Part shown: positions 34,453 through 43,493 of the stretch, in pieces
Layout of the letters: the number at the start of each line of letters is the position of its first letter
Position numbering within the stretch: position 1 is the first letter of the stretch
Source: Arthrobacter sp. Bi83
Lineage (GTDB): Bacteria; Actinomycetota; Actinomycetes; Actinomycetales; Micrococcaceae
Direction of reading: 5' to 3'
Length of the DNA: 64,000 nucleotides
Assembly: GCF_918698095.1 (NCBI RefSeq)
Contig: NZ_CAKKLY010000016.1
Coordinates: forward strand, 1 to 64,000
The notes under the pieces: model-generated
Seen by the model: the letters and a program-made list of their open reading frames with translations, nothing else
Told to the model about the DNA's origin: nothing
The model's database searches: none
Translations under genes and position numbers: made by a program

Positions 34453-35661
34453 TCACTGTCTCAGCTCCCGTGCCGCGCGTTCCGCGAGGACGGCGATGGC
34501 CAGGGAGAAGCGTCCAGGTAACGGAGAAAGTGCCAGACGGAGCCAGATGGCGTCCGAGTACGCATCGAACCGGGCCGGGCTGACGTGCAGTTCCTCGGCG
34601 GCGGCCAGCACCTGCCTGTGAGCCGTCAGATATCTTTCGGGCGTCATGCGGTTATTTCGCAGATGAAGCTCCAGTCGGACGTCCAGGCCGGCCAGATCCC
34701 GGGCGGCCTCGTGTTGGGCCGTACTGTCGAAGTCCAGCAATCCGGGCGGCATTTCGTCGGCAGGAACGATGATTTGCCTGTCGTAAAGGTCTCCGTGGGC
34801 CCATACCAGAGGATCCGGTGTTGTCCGAAGCAGGTTCGTGGCCACTTGCTCTGCAGCGGCACGCAAGGCATCGCGCTGAGACGACAACTCGGGGACGTTT
34901 TCATTGTGCCGCAACCAGTCGTCCACCCGTCGCCACGCCTTCGTGGCTTCCCACTCTGCTGAACGGAGCGGAAGGCTGTAGAGAACGCTCTGTGCCGCGG
35001 GATCATAGGAGCCGTTCAGTTCCGTGACCCAGGCGCGCGACCATTTCTCCCACGCCCTGGCGAACTCTTGATCGCAGACGGCGGCCTCCACCTGGCCCAG
35101 CTCGTTCAGAGTCTGTCCCTCGATGGCGCTGAAAACGATGACGTCCTTCTGGGAACTCTGACGGAGAATTCTGGGTGTTGTGAAGTTGCCGGCGTCCAGC
35201 AGGACGTCCATTTGTGCACAGCGCTCGGCCGGTACGACGGCGCCGCCTGGCTCGAAGATCTTTATGTAGCGGCCCTCCGCCCGGACGACCGCCTGGTGGT
35301 GGGGCCAGTACGAAATCAATTCCCCCCGCTCCGCTTCCCCCCGCAAGGCGGGCAGCCCCGGATCGTCCAACGGGATAAGTTCGAACTGCCCGTGACGCAG
35401 ATGAGCTCCCCTGACGCCGGGCCGTCCCGGAGTCAAAACCTCCAGTACAAATTCTCCTGGTGTCTTGTCCGGCCATGCCCGCTGAATCAGCCAAAATGTA
35501 CCGGTATCGTCGTCGGCAGACGCTGGAACGGGGGAGGGCCAGTCCCTGGAATCAATTCCTTGGACTGGCGGAGGCGCCAGCCAATGGTTTGCGCCATGAA
35601 CTGCGGGCGGCCGAGACTCACCAGCCGCTCTTCCAACCCTCGGCTTTCGAGACGACGCCAA
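34453..35661 (-). CDS. Phosphotransferase (aminoglycoside phosphotransferase fold)
   Basis: A 402-residue kinase-fold protein. The catalytic loop WAHGDLYDRQ (His-Gly-Asp) lies near residue 290 and the metal motif LLDFDS near 310. RYIKIFEPGG near 132 supplies the ATP-binding Lys. It is a paralogue of 50449-51585 (FVLEVLTPGRPGVRGAHLRHG against YVLEIRSPGIPGVRAAHLRHG). The only in-frame start compatible with homology is TTG 35661, supported by GGAGG (35670-35674) eight bases before it inside the end of the ABC gene. It should phosphorylate a sugar or glycoconjugate rather than a drug. Confidence 0.8.
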   Translation of the reverse strand: MASSRKPRVGRAAGESRPPAVHGANHWLAPPPVQGIDSRDWPSPVPASADDDTGTFWLIQRAWPDKTPGEFVLEVLTPGRPGVRGAHLRHGQFELIPLDDPGLPALRGEAERGELISYWPHHQAVVRAEGRYIKIFEPGGAVVPAERCAQMDVLLDAGNFTTPRILRQSSQKDVIVFSAIEGQTLNELGQVEAAVCDQEFARAWEKWSRAWVTELNGSYDPAAQSVLYSLPLRSAEWEATKAWRRVDDWLRHNENVPELSSQRDALRAAAEQVATNLLRTTPDPLVWAHGDLYDRQIIVPADEMPPGLLDFDSTAQHEAARDLAGLDVRLELHLRNNRMTPERYLTAHRQVLAAAEELHVSPARFDAYSDAIWLRLALSPLPGRFSLAIAVLAERAARELRQ

Positions 35662-35664
35662 CCC

Positions 35665-37701
35665 TTAAACCTCCGCCACAGGAGCCGCGAACTGCGCCTC
35701 ATACAGCGCCGAGTACGCCCCGCCGGCCGCCAGCAAGGAAGCATGCGTCCCCTGCTCCACGATCTGCCCGGCCTCCATCACCAGGATGAGGTCGGCGTCG
35801 CGGATCGTGGAGAGGCGGTGGGCGATCACGAAGCTCGTCCGGTCGGACCGCAACGCACTCATCGCCTTCTGCACCAGCACCTCGGTGCGGGTGTCCACCG
35901 AGCTCGTCGCCTCGTCCAAGATCAACACAGAAGGCCGGGCAAGGAACGCGCGCGCAATCGTCAGCAGCTGCTTCTCGCCGGCGGACACATTGGAACCCTC
36001 GTCGTCGAGCACCGTGTCGTAGCCCTCCGGCAGCGAGCGCACGAACCGGTCCACGTACGTCGCCTGCGCGGCCTCCAGAATCTCGGCTTCCGAAGCACCA
36101 GGCCGGCCGTACGCGATGTTGTCCCGGACCGTCCCGCCGAACAGCCACGTGTCCTGCAGCACCATGCCCATCCGCGAGCGCAGCTCGTTGCGCGTCATCA
36201 GGGTGACGTCCACGCCGTCGAGCGTTATCCGCCCCGCATCCAGCTCGTAGAACCGCATCATCAGGTTCACCAGCGTGGTCTTGCCGGCCCCGGTGGGCCC
36301 CACTATCGCCACGGTCTGCCCGGGCTCGGCCACCAGGCTCAGGTCCGAAATCAGCGGCTTGTCAACAGAATAGGAGAAGGACACGTTATCGAACACCAGC
36401 CGGCCCCGCACCGACTCCGGCGCCACGGCAACAGCCGGATCGGGGCTCTGCTCCTCCGTATCCAACAGCTCGAACACCCGTTCCGCCGACGCCACCCCTG
36501 ACTGCAGCAGATTGGCCATCGACCCCAGCTGGGCCAGCGGCTGCGTGAACTGCCGCGAGTACTGGATGAACGCCTGCACGTCGCCCAGCTGCATCGCCCC
36601 GGACGCCACCTGCAGCCCGCCCACCACGGCGATCCCCACGTACACCAGGTTCCCGATGAACGTCAGCGCCGGCATGATCAGGCCGCTGATGAACTGCGCG
36701 CCGAAGCTCGCCTCGAACAGCTCCACATTCTTCTGCCGGAACCGCTCCTCCACCTCCCGCTGCCGGCCGAACACCTTCACCAGCGCGTGCCCCGTGTACG
36801 TCTCCTCGATCTGGCCGTTCAGCTCCCCCGTGTGCTTCCACTGCGCCACGAACAGCTTCTGCGAGCGCTTGGCGATCAGCGCCGTGGTCACCAGCGTCAG
36901 CGGCACCGTCACCAGCGCAATCAACGCCAGCACCGGCGAAAGCAGGAACATCATCACCAGCACGCCCACCACCGTGAGCAGCGACGTCACCGCCTGGGAG
37001 ATCGACTGCTGCAGGCTCTGCGAGATGTTGTCCACGTCGTTCGTCACCCGGCTGAGCAGCTCACCTCGTTGGACTGAATCGAAATACCGCAGCGGCAGCC
37101 TGTTGATCTTCGCCTCGATCCGCTCGCGCAGCCGGTACACCGTCCGCTGCACCACACCGTTGAGCACATACGCCTGGATCCAGCCGAACGCCGACGCCAG
37201 CACATACAGCGCCAGCGCCCACTCCAGCACGCTGGCCAGCGCTGCGAAGTCGATCCCCGTCCCCGGTGTCAGCGTCATCGCGCCGATCATGTCCGCCTGC
37301 GAATTCTGGCCGGCCGCCCGCAGTCGCGCGATCACCTCGTCCTTGCTCACCCCGGCCGGCAGGTTTTTCGACACGACGCCGGCGAAGATCAGGTTGCTGC
37401 CCTCCCCCAGCAGCCGCGGCCCGATCACCGAGAACGCCACACTCGCCACGGCCAGCGCCAGGACCAGCGCCAGCCACAGCCGCTCCGGGCGCAGCGTGCC
37501 CAGCAGCCGCCTGGCCGACGGCCAGAAGTTCATCGCCTTCTCCGCCGGGACATTCATCCCGGCAAAGGGCCCGCCCCTGCCCGGGCCCATCGGCGGCCGG
37601 GGCGGCCCCGCGGGCCTCTCTCCTGTCCCGCCCGCGGGAATACGTCCGACGGCGGGTGCTCCCGTTCCGCTGCCGGTTCCGGTCCGGCTTGAGGTACTCA
37701 T
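35665..37701 (-). CDS. ABC exporter half-transporter, catalytic-Glu subunit
   Basis: A 678-residue fused permease-ATPase with a ~60-residue Gly/Pro-rich N-terminus, six membrane segments (residues ~85-390) and a C-terminal ATPase. Walker A is GPTGAGKTTLV, signature VSAGEKQLL (non-canonical), Walker B SVLILDEATSS with the catalytic Glu, and H-loop IAHRLST. Together with the coupled gene at 37698 it forms a heterodimeric exporter of the BmrC/BmrD or TmrAB kind, probably for drugs or lipids. Two truncated copies of its 3' end occur at 31575 and 34279. Confidence 0.93.
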   Translation of the reverse strand: MSTSSRTGTGSGTGAPAVGRIPAGGTGERPAGPPRPPMGPGRGGPFAGMNVPAEKAMNFWPSARRLLGTLRPERLWLALVLALAVASVAFSVIGPRLLGEGSNLIFAGVVSKNLPAGVSKDEVIARLRAAGQNSQADMIGAMTLTPGTGIDFAALASVLEWALALYVLASAFGWIQAYVLNGVVQRTVYRLRERIEAKINRLPLRYFDSVQRGELLSRVTNDVDNISQSLQQSISQAVTSLLTVVGVLVMMFLLSPVLALIALVTVPLTLVTTALIAKRSQKLFVAQWKHTGELNGQIEETYTGHALVKVFGRQREVEERFRQKNVELFEASFGAQFISGLIMPALTFIGNLVYVGIAVVGGLQVASGAMQLGDVQAFIQYSRQFTQPLAQLGSMANLLQSGVASAERVFELLDTEEQSPDPAVAVAPESVRGRLVFDNVSFSYSVDKPLISDLSLVAEPGQTVAIVGPTGAGKTTLVNLMMRFYELDAGRITLDGVDVTLMTRNELRSRMGMVLQDTWLFGGTVRDNIAYGRPGASEAEILEAAQATYVDRFVRSLPEGYDTVLDDEGSNVSAGEKQLLTIARAFLARPSVLILDEATSSVDTRTEVLVQKAMSALRSDRTSFVIAHRLSTIRDADLILVMEAGQIVEQGTHASLLAAGGAYSALYEAQFAAPVAEV

Positions 37702-39473
37702 GCCGCCTCCTCCGCCGCCAGCTGGGAGGAGACGATCTCCCGGTACGTCTCGGACGTCTCCAGCAGCTCGCCGTGCGTTCCGCGCCCGACGATCCGGCCG
37801 TCGTCGAGCACCAGGATCTGGTCTGCATCCACGATGCTGGACACCCGCTGGGCGATGATCACCAGCGTGGCTCCGGAGGTGTCGTGCTTGAGTGCCTGCC
37901 GCAGGCGGGCGTCCGTCGCGGTGTCCAGCGAGGAGAACGAGTCGTCAAAGATGTACAGCTCGGGCCGCTTCACCAGGGCCCGGGCGATGGCGAGCCGCTG
38001 CCGCTGGCCTCCGGAGACGTTGGTGCCGCCCTGCGAGATGGGCGCATCCAGGCCGCCCTCCATCTCCCGGACGAAACTGTGTGCCTGGGCCGTGGCCAGG
38101 GCGCGCCACAGCTCGTCCTCGGTGGCATCGGGCTTGCCGTAGAGCAGGTTGCTGCGCACGGTGCCGGAGAACAGGTAGGGCCGCTGCGGGACCAGGCCGA
38201 TGTGCCCCCACAGCAGGTCCGGGTGCAGCTCCCGCACGTCCACGCCGCCGAACCGCACCGAACCGGCGGTGGCATCGAAGAGCCGCGGCATCAGGTTCAC
38301 CAGCGTGGTCTTTCCCGACCCGGTGCTGCCGATGATCGCCGTCGTCTGCCCCGAGCGGGCCGTAAAGCCGATCCCGCTGAGGACAGGCTGCTCGGCACCA
38401 GGGTAGGCAAATCCGACGTCGTGCATTTCCAGCTCGCCCCTTCGCGGGCGACGCCGGGCAACGCCGTCTTCACCAAAATCCCGATCGGCGCCAAAACCCA
38501 CGGGGTGCGCCGGCGGGCGCACGCTTGACTCTGTGTTCAGCACCTCCCCGATCCGGTCCGCGGAGACCGCAGCGCGGGGGATCATCACCGCCATGAATGT
38601 GGCCATCATGACGGACATCAGGATCTGCAGCAGATAACTGAGGAAGGCAATCAGGGTGCCCACCTGCATGGACCCGTCCTCAATCCGGAACGAGCCGAAC
38701 CAGATCACGGCCACGCTGGAGACGTTGAGCACCAGCATCACCACCGGGAACGCGAGCGCCATCAGCCGCCCGGCGCGCAGGGCCGTGTCGGTCACGTCCG
38801 CGTTGGCCCGCGCGAACCGGGCGGTCTCGATGTCCTCGCGCACGAACGCCCGCACCACACGGATGCCGGTGAGCTGTTCGCGGAGCACCCGGTTCACGGT
38901 GTCGATCCGGACCTGCATCTTCCGGAACAGCGGCACCATCCGCGTAATGATCAGTCCGACGCCGATCAGCAGTGCCGGGACGCTGACGGCGATCAACCAG
39001 GACAGCTGGGCATCCTGCCGGACGGCCATGATCACACCGCCGATGCTGAGCATTGGTGCCGCGACCATGAGCGTGGCGGACATCAGGACGAGCTGCTGGA
39101 CCTGCTGGACGTCGTTGGTGGAGCGCGTGATGAGGCTCGGGGCACCGAACCGGGTGACCTCCTGCTCGGAGAACTCACCCACCCGGCCGAAGATGGCCCC
39201 GCGCAGGTCACGCCCCAGGCCCATCGCCGCCTTCGCCCCGAAGTACACGGCCGTCACCGCGCACGCGATCTGCAGCAGCGTGATGAACAGCATCAGGCTG
39301 CCCACCCGCAGGATGTAGCCGGTGTCGCCCTTCGCCACACCTTCATCGATGATGTCCGCATTCAGCGTGGGCAGGTACAAGGAAGCGATGGACTGCGCCA
39401 GCTGGAAAACGACGACGGCGATCAGCAGCCGCCGCTGCGGCCGCAGGTACTCAACGAGCAGCTTCCAGAGCAT
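37698..39473 (-). CDS. ABC exporter half-transporter, degenerate subunit
   Basis: A 591-residue fused permease-ATPase with six membrane segments followed by an ATPase domain. Walker A is GSTGSGKTTLV, signature VSGGQRQRL canonical, but Walker B reads YIFDDSFSSLD with Asp in place of the catalytic Glu, and the switch His is Gln (IIAQRVS). This is the non-hydrolysing half of a heterodimeric exporter. About 20 residues around 320-345 form a charged insertion before the ATPase. It overlaps the partner gene by 4 bases. Confidence 0.93.
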   Translation of the reverse strand: MLWKLLVEYLRPQRRLLIAVVVFQLAQSIASLYLPTLNADIIDEGVAKGDTGYILRVGSLMLFITLLQIACAVTAVYFGAKAAMGLGRDLRGAIFGRVGEFSEQEVTRFGAPSLITRSTNDVQQVQQLVLMSATLMVAAPMLSIGGVIMAVRQDAQLSWLIAVSVPALLIGVGLIITRMVPLFRKMQVRIDTVNRVLREQLTGIRVVRAFVREDIETARFARANADVTDTALRAGRLMALAFPVVMLVLNVSSVAVIWFGSFRIEDGSMQVGTLIAFLSYLLQILMSVMMATFMAVMIPRAAVSADRIGEVLNTESSVRPPAHPVGFGADRDFGEDGVARRRPRRGELEMHDVGFAYPGAEQPVLSGIGFTARSGQTTAIIGSTGSGKTTLVNLMPRLFDATAGSVRFGGVDVRELHPDLLWGHIGLVPQRPYLFSGTVRSNLLYGKPDATEDELWRALATAQAHSFVREMEGGLDAPISQGGTNVSGGQRQRLAIARALVKRPELYIFDDSFSSLDTATDARLRQALKHDTSGATLVIIAQRVSSIVDADQILVLDDGRIVGRGTHGELLETSETYREIVSSQLAAEEAA

Positions 39474-39642
39474 CCGGGCTCCACCTCACGCAGGCACATC
39501 ACGCACACTGATTTGGACAGTGTACGTCGCGAGGCTGGGGACGTGTTGGCGCCCTCCTTCCACACTTGACAGGGCCGCGGATTCCGTCACCTGTAGGCTG
39601 TGAAACACCGCCGGACATCCGCGGTACATCGCATGTTGAAGA

Positions 39643-40116
39643 TTGGGGACTTCATTGGGGGAACAGCGTTTGGATTCCGGCGTGCCCGGTGACATACCGG
39701 CAGTCATTAGGTCGTCGGCGGCGTTCTGGCTCGCCAGCGCCGTGGCTGCAGGCTTCCTGCCGGCTGTTTTGGAGGTGGCACGCATCGACTTCGGCCAGTC
39801 CACGCCCGATTGGGCGGTGCCGTACATGGTGGCGTTCGCGGTGCCGCTGACCGCCCTGCAGGTGTGGGCCGCGATCGAGCTGCTGAGGGGCGCGGGCTGG
39901 GCCCGCATCCTCCTGACCGTGGTCGCCGGTCTTTCCGCGCTGGGAGCGCCGCTAGACCTCTCGGGCCTCATCCTGGCCGGGCTGGCCCTGACGCTGGCCG
40001 GTGCCGCGCTGATGTGGACTCCTGCCGCCAACCGGTTTTTCCGGCGGTGCCGGCACGAGTCTCCAGTCCCCGGTCTGGAGCCCGACGCTCCGAGGCGGTC
40101 CGCGGTCGGACCCTGA
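39643..40116 (+). CDS. Small membrane protein of unknown function
   Basis: A protein of up to 157 residues with four hydrophobic stretches (AAFWLASAVAAGFLPAVL, VPYMVAFAVPLTAL, ILLTVVAGLSALGA, LILAGLALTLAGAALMW) and a basic C-terminal tail. The start is uncertain: TTG at 39643 or 39655, or an internal GTG. I do not recognise a family; such four-helix proteins are common beside transport genes in actinobacteria. Confidence 0.6.
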   Translation: MGTSLGEQRLDSGVPGDIPAVIRSSAAFWLASAVAAGFLPAVLEVARIDFGQSTPDWAVPYMVAFAVPLTALQVWAAIELLRGAGWARILLTVVAGLSALGAPLDLSGLILAGLALTLAGAALMWTPAANRFFRRCRHESPVPGLEPDAPRRSAVGP

Positions 40117-40136
40117 CGGGGACGGGGCCGAACGAG

Positions 40137-40161
40137 GACCCGGCCTGAGTGGGACCGGGTC
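40137..40161. terminator. Hairpin between convergent genes
   Basis: GACCCGG at 40137-40143 pairs with CCGGGTC at 40155-40161, between the membrane protein gene and the dehydrogenase gene on the other strand. Confidence 0.45.
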
Positions 40162-40164
40162 GCA

Positions 40165-41085
40165 TCAGCCGCCCAGCACCACGTTGACCGGCGGTTCCCC
40201 GGCCAGCATGAGGTCGATCTGCCGCTGCAGCAGCCGCCCCATCCGCGGGCGCATCGCGGAGCTCGCCCCTCCCACGTGCGGGGTGATGATGACGCCGGGA
40301 GTGCCCCAGAGCGGGTGGTCCCGGGGCAGAGGCTCGGGATCCGTGACGTCTAGGGCGGCACGGATCCGTCCGGACGCCGTGTGGCGGACCAGGGCTTCGG
40401 TGTCCGCCACCGGGCCCCGGGCCACGTTCACCAGCAGCGCGCCGTCGGGCATTGCCGACAGGAAAGCGTCGTCAATGAGGTGCTTGGTGGCGTCGCCGAG
40501 CGGCACCCCCACAATTACAATGTCGTGTTCCGGCAGCAGCGCGGGCAGTTCCGCGATGCCATGGACGACGCCCGTCTCATCCGTCCGCTGCCGGCTGGCC
40601 ACCCTCGTGATGCTCGTTTCAAACGGGATGAGCCGCTGTTCGATCGCCTTGCCCACGCCGCCGTAGCCGACAATGAGGACGCGGCGGTCTGCCAGGCTTG
40701 CGGTGGGCCTGGTGTCCCACTCGCCCTCCTGCTGGTTCCGCATGATGCGCGGGAACTCCCGCTGGCTGGCCAGGACCATGGCCAGGGCCAGTTCCGCGGT
40801 GGACGTTTCGTGCACTCCGGCGGCATTGGCAAAGACCCGTCCGGCCGGAAGCGCCTCCGCCACACCGTCGAACCCGATCGACTGGCTCTGCACCAGCGCC
40901 GTCTCCACGCCGTCTAGATTCCGCAGGACCTGCGGGCCGCCCATGTACGGCGGCACCACGATGTCGATCTGGCGCTGCGGCGGCTCGCCCGCGAAGTCCC
41001 ACTCAAACACCGTGACGGCCGCGTTCGGCGTCAGGTACTCGCGAAGTGCCGCATCCGGCAGGCTCACAGTTATCTTCCGGGTCAT
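40165..41085 (-). CDS. D-isomer-specific 2-hydroxyacid dehydrogenase
   Basis: A 306-residue NAD(P)-dependent dehydrogenase. The Rossmann motif is VGYGGVGKAIE near residues 138-148; the catalytic Arg is in NVARGPVAD, acid in TDPEPLP and His in TPHVGG. It resembles glyoxylate/hydroxypyruvate or phosphoglycerate-type enzymes of the short class. It is not coupled to other genes and is only distantly related to the one at 12302. Confidence 0.9.
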   Translation of the reverse strand: MTRKITVSLPDAALREYLTPNAAVTVFEWDFAGEPPQRQIDIVVPPYMGGPQVLRNLDGVETALVQSQSIGFDGVAEALPAGRVFANAAGVHETSTAELALAMVLASQREFPRIMRNQQEGEWDTRPTASLADRRVLIVGYGGVGKAIEQRLIPFETSITRVASRQRTDETGVVHGIAELPALLPEHDIVIVGVPLGDATKHLIDDAFLSAMPDGALLVNVARGPVADTEALVRHTASGRIRAALDVTDPEPLPRDHPLWGTPGVIITPHVGGASSAMRPRMGRLLQRQIDLMLAGEPPVNVVLGG

Positions 41086-41225
41086 GGGTCTCCAACAGCT
41101 CCGTCGGCTCGGGGCAGGTCGGTCACATGGGAGGGCGGCCTGCCGGGTGTTCTCTGTCGCCAGCCTAACGGAGCGGCCGGAGGCAACAGCTTTGCGGAGC
41201 CCCTGGGCGGGTGTACGTTGGCCGC

Positions 41226-41591
41226 ATGCTGAGCATCGGCTCCATCGTGATCCGCGTTGATGACCTCCCGCGCCAGATGGCCTTCTGGCAGGCAGCCTTG
41301 GGCTACGAACCGCGAAGGGCGGCGGATGAGGATTTTGTGATCCTCCAGCCGCCGGACGGCGTGGGCACGTGCATCTCGCTGGACCGGGTCCCGTCGTCGG
41401 CCCGCATCCCGCCGCGGATCCACCTGGACCTGTACGCCGAGGACCAGGGCGGCGAAGTGCAGCGCCTCCTCGGTCTCGGAGCCACCCGTGTTGAGTGGAG
41501 CAAGCGGCCGGCGGACGCGGACTACGTGATCCTTGCCGATCCGGAAGGCAACCGGTTCTGCGTGGTGGACACCGCGGGCAGCGAGGATTAG
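41226..41591 (+). CDS. VOC-family (glyoxalase-like) protein
   Basis: A 121-residue single vicinal-oxygen-chelate protein: GSIVIRVDDLPRQMAFWQAALGYE at the start (residues 4-27), HLDLYAED in the middle, DPEGNRFCVVDT at the end. VOC proteins of this size form dimers and may be dioxygenases, resistance proteins or isomerases; the group cannot be told. ATG 41226 gives the standard N-terminus; the upstream ATG at 41211 adds five unneeded residues. Confidence 0.85.
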   Translation: MLSIGSIVIRVDDLPRQMAFWQAALGYEPRRAADEDFVILQPPDGVGTCISLDRVPSSARIPPRIHLDLYAEDQGGEVQRLLGLGATRVEWSKRPADADYVILADPEGNRFCVVDTAGSED

Positions 41592-41756
41592 CGGATGCCC
41601 GCCGGCTGCGCGCCGTCGCCTTCCTCTCTTCGCGCGGGGCATAGATGTGATTCGGCTCAAGGTTTAGTCAAGATGTCCTAAATATGCCCTGATAAGCCTC
41701 CACCCGGCTGTACATTGATTCCAAGCTCTCCGTCTTTCCCCCCAGACCGGAGCGCC

Positions 41757-41803
41757 AGGGAGCCTCCGCGCTTGAGTCCACAGGATTCGCGCAGGGGCTC
41801 CCT
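41757..41803. terminator. Stable hairpin upstream of SRPBCC gene
   Basis: AGGGAGCC at 41757-41764 pairs with GGCTCCCT at 41796-41803, with further inner pairing (CC/GG, GCGC/GCGC), giving a ~14-bp stem with bulges and a TTT end. It may end transcription from the VOC side. The rest of the 331-base interval 41592-41922 shows no gene. Confidence 0.42.
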
Positions 41804-41922
41804 TTCACTTACGGCCGGAGGACGGCTCTGGCCAGCTAACGGTTCAGGCCGATATGGTAAGCATGCTGACGAATTGTGTTCTTGTTCGTCGGTGCCTGTT
41901 CAAGTCGACAAAAGGAGACACT

Positions 41923-42837
41923 GTGAGCACGAGGGTTGAAAAACGAATTCTGGTCAATGTGCCGGTCAGCACGGCCTACAACCAGTGGACCCAGTTCGAG
42001 GACTTTCCCCAGTTCATGGGCGGCGTGAAGAGCGTGACCCAGCTGAGTGACGACCGCCTTGAGTGGGTGGCCGAGATCGCCGGCGTCAAGCGGAAATGGG
42101 AAGCGGAAATCCTCGAGCAGATCCCGGACCGCAAGGTCGCCTGGGCCGCCACCGAGGGTGCCACAAACGCCGGATCGGTCGAGTTCGAGGATGTGGGCGG
42201 CGGGCAGACGTCCGTCCGGCTCTTCATTGACTACGAGCCCGAGGGCTTGGTGGAAAAGATCGGTGACAAGCTCAACGTGGTGGATCGCCAGGCCGAGTCC
42301 GATCTCCAGAAGTTCAAGGAGTTCATCGAAGACGAAGGGTATGCCAGCGGCGCCTGGCGGGGTTCCGTCAACGAAGGCGCCTCCGTCGGCACACCCGGCG
42401 TCGAACATGCTGCTATGTCGCGCGGCGACAGCGGCAAGGCCGGAGTATCCGGCAAGCTCGCCGCGGGGGTCGGCGTTGCCGCGGCGGCAGCGGCAGGAGC
42501 CGTCGCAGCCACCCGCAGCAGCGATTCGGACGCCACAGTGCGAGTCCCCGACCACACGGCTACCCCGGCGGTGACGCCGGTGTACACCGAGACAGTAGGC
42601 ACCGCCGGGACGCCTGAAGTGACCGGCACGGCTCCGGTAACCGGTGCGGACAGCTCGGCGCTGGCCGACGAGACGATCGCCCATCCCTTCGACCAGACCA
42701 ACGGCCTCATTGACGACGACGGCGATTCGGACGAAACAGCCGCCAGTGACACCCAGAGCGCTGCGGATCGCGACGAGACCGCTGACCGCGGCCCGGGCAC
42801 CGTCCCGCCCATGGGTGGAAATCTCGGCCAGCATTAG
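41923..42837 (+). CDS. SRPBCC-family (polyketide cyclase/dehydrase-like) protein with long C-terminal tail
   Basis: A 304-residue protein starting at GTG 41923 with AAAGGAG upstream. Residues ~1-145 are a SRPBCC (START-like) domain: VEKRILVNVPVSTAYNQWTQFEDFPQFMGGV (positions ~5-35), WEAEILEQIPDRKVAW, and a helix with ESDLQKFKEFIE. Residues ~150-304 are a low-complexity Ala/Thr/Asp tail with a hydrophobic stretch AAGVGVAAAAAAGAVAA and acidic repeats. Family members bind hydrophobic ligands; the function is unknown. It is followed by a canonical terminator. Confidence 0.88.
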   Translation: MSTRVEKRILVNVPVSTAYNQWTQFEDFPQFMGGVKSVTQLSDDRLEWVAEIAGVKRKWEAEILEQIPDRKVAWAATEGATNAGSVEFEDVGGGQTSVRLFIDYEPEGLVEKIGDKLNVVDRQAESDLQKFKEFIEDEGYASGAWRGSVNEGASVGTPGVEHAAMSRGDSGKAGVSGKLAAGVGVAAAAAAGAVAATRSSDSDATVRVPDHTATPAVTPVYTETVGTAGTPEVTGTAPVTGADSSALADETIAHPFDQTNGLIDDDGDSDETAASDTQSAADRDETADRGPGTVPPMGGNLGQH

Positions 42838-42892
42838 GGGCAGCACGGCCGGCTGAATTCCACAGCCTGTTCCCCAAACGAACGCACTGGAG

Positions 42893-42924
42893 CGACGGCG
42901 GGACCTCCCGCCGTCGTTCTTTTT
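42893..42924 (+). terminator. Rho-independent terminator after the SRPBCC gene
   Basis: CGACGGCGGGA (42893-42903) and TCCCGCCGTCG (42906-42916) form a GC stem followed by TTCTTTTT. It is the clearest intrinsic terminator in the window. Confidence 0.88.
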
Positions 42925-43044
42925 GCTTTCGACGTCAGGTGGCCGAGAAAGAAAAGTTGAACGATAAATTTTTAGGATTGACCTACACGACAAGCGGTGG
43001 CAACGTGGGACACATCTCGCACCCTCCTCTCGTCGGGGGTATTT

Positions 43045-43467
43045 ATGCACACCCTCTTCAGACAGTTGGCGTCCGCCGCGGGCGGACACCAGCGAAAACG
43101 TCTGCAGCCCGCCACGGTGATGGCAGTCCTCGCACTCGTTGTGTTCCTGGGGGCGTCCACTCAGGGCCTGGCCCGAAACTCTGCATTCAATAACCACCAC
43201 GGCGCCGCCACCATCTCGGGACTGGCGCCGAGCCCGGCAGTTCATGGTTACCCGCCGGTCGCGTATTTCTTTGACGCGTCCAGTGAGCCGCTGCAAGCGC
43301 GCAGCACTGACGGCATGCAAGGCGACGACGCCTGGCTGCGGGACTCTGCCCTGCAGATCGCGGCAACTCCCGCTGCCACTGTCATCAGCTGCTCGCCGTC
43401 GCCTTTGCCACAACGGAAAGAGACCCGGCAGGACCGCAGCCGGCCCCCTCCGGAGCTCCACGCCTGA
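43045..43467 (+). CDS. Hypothetical protein with one hydrophobic segment
   Basis: A 140-residue protein from ATG 43045. A basic start (FRQLASAAGGHQRKRLQ) precedes one hydrophobic segment, MAVLALVVFLGASTQGLA (residues ~27-44), that could be a signal anchor. The remainder is Ser/Pro/Ala-rich and probably extracellular and unstructured. No family is recognised. An upstream ATG at 42997 is possible but lacks a better ribosome site. Confidence 0.5.
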   Translation: MHTLFRQLASAAGGHQRKRLQPATVMAVLALVVFLGASTQGLARNSAFNNHHGAATISGLAPSPAVHGYPPVAYFFDASSEPLQARSTDGMQGDDAWLRDSALQIAATPAATVISCSPSPLPQRKETRQDRSRPPPELHA

Positions 43468-43493
43468 CTGGTTGGTTTCCCAAGGGTGCGTCG

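Noticed and set aside
34453-35661. Aminoglycoside resistance gene
   Set aside because: The fold is shared, but the N-terminal domain and the paralogue in a glycan cluster point to a sugar or glycoconjugate kinase.
35068-36501. 477-residue plus-strand open frame
   Set aside because: It spans the phosphotransferase gene and the exporter gene on the opposite strand; the His/Arg-rich product is a shadow.
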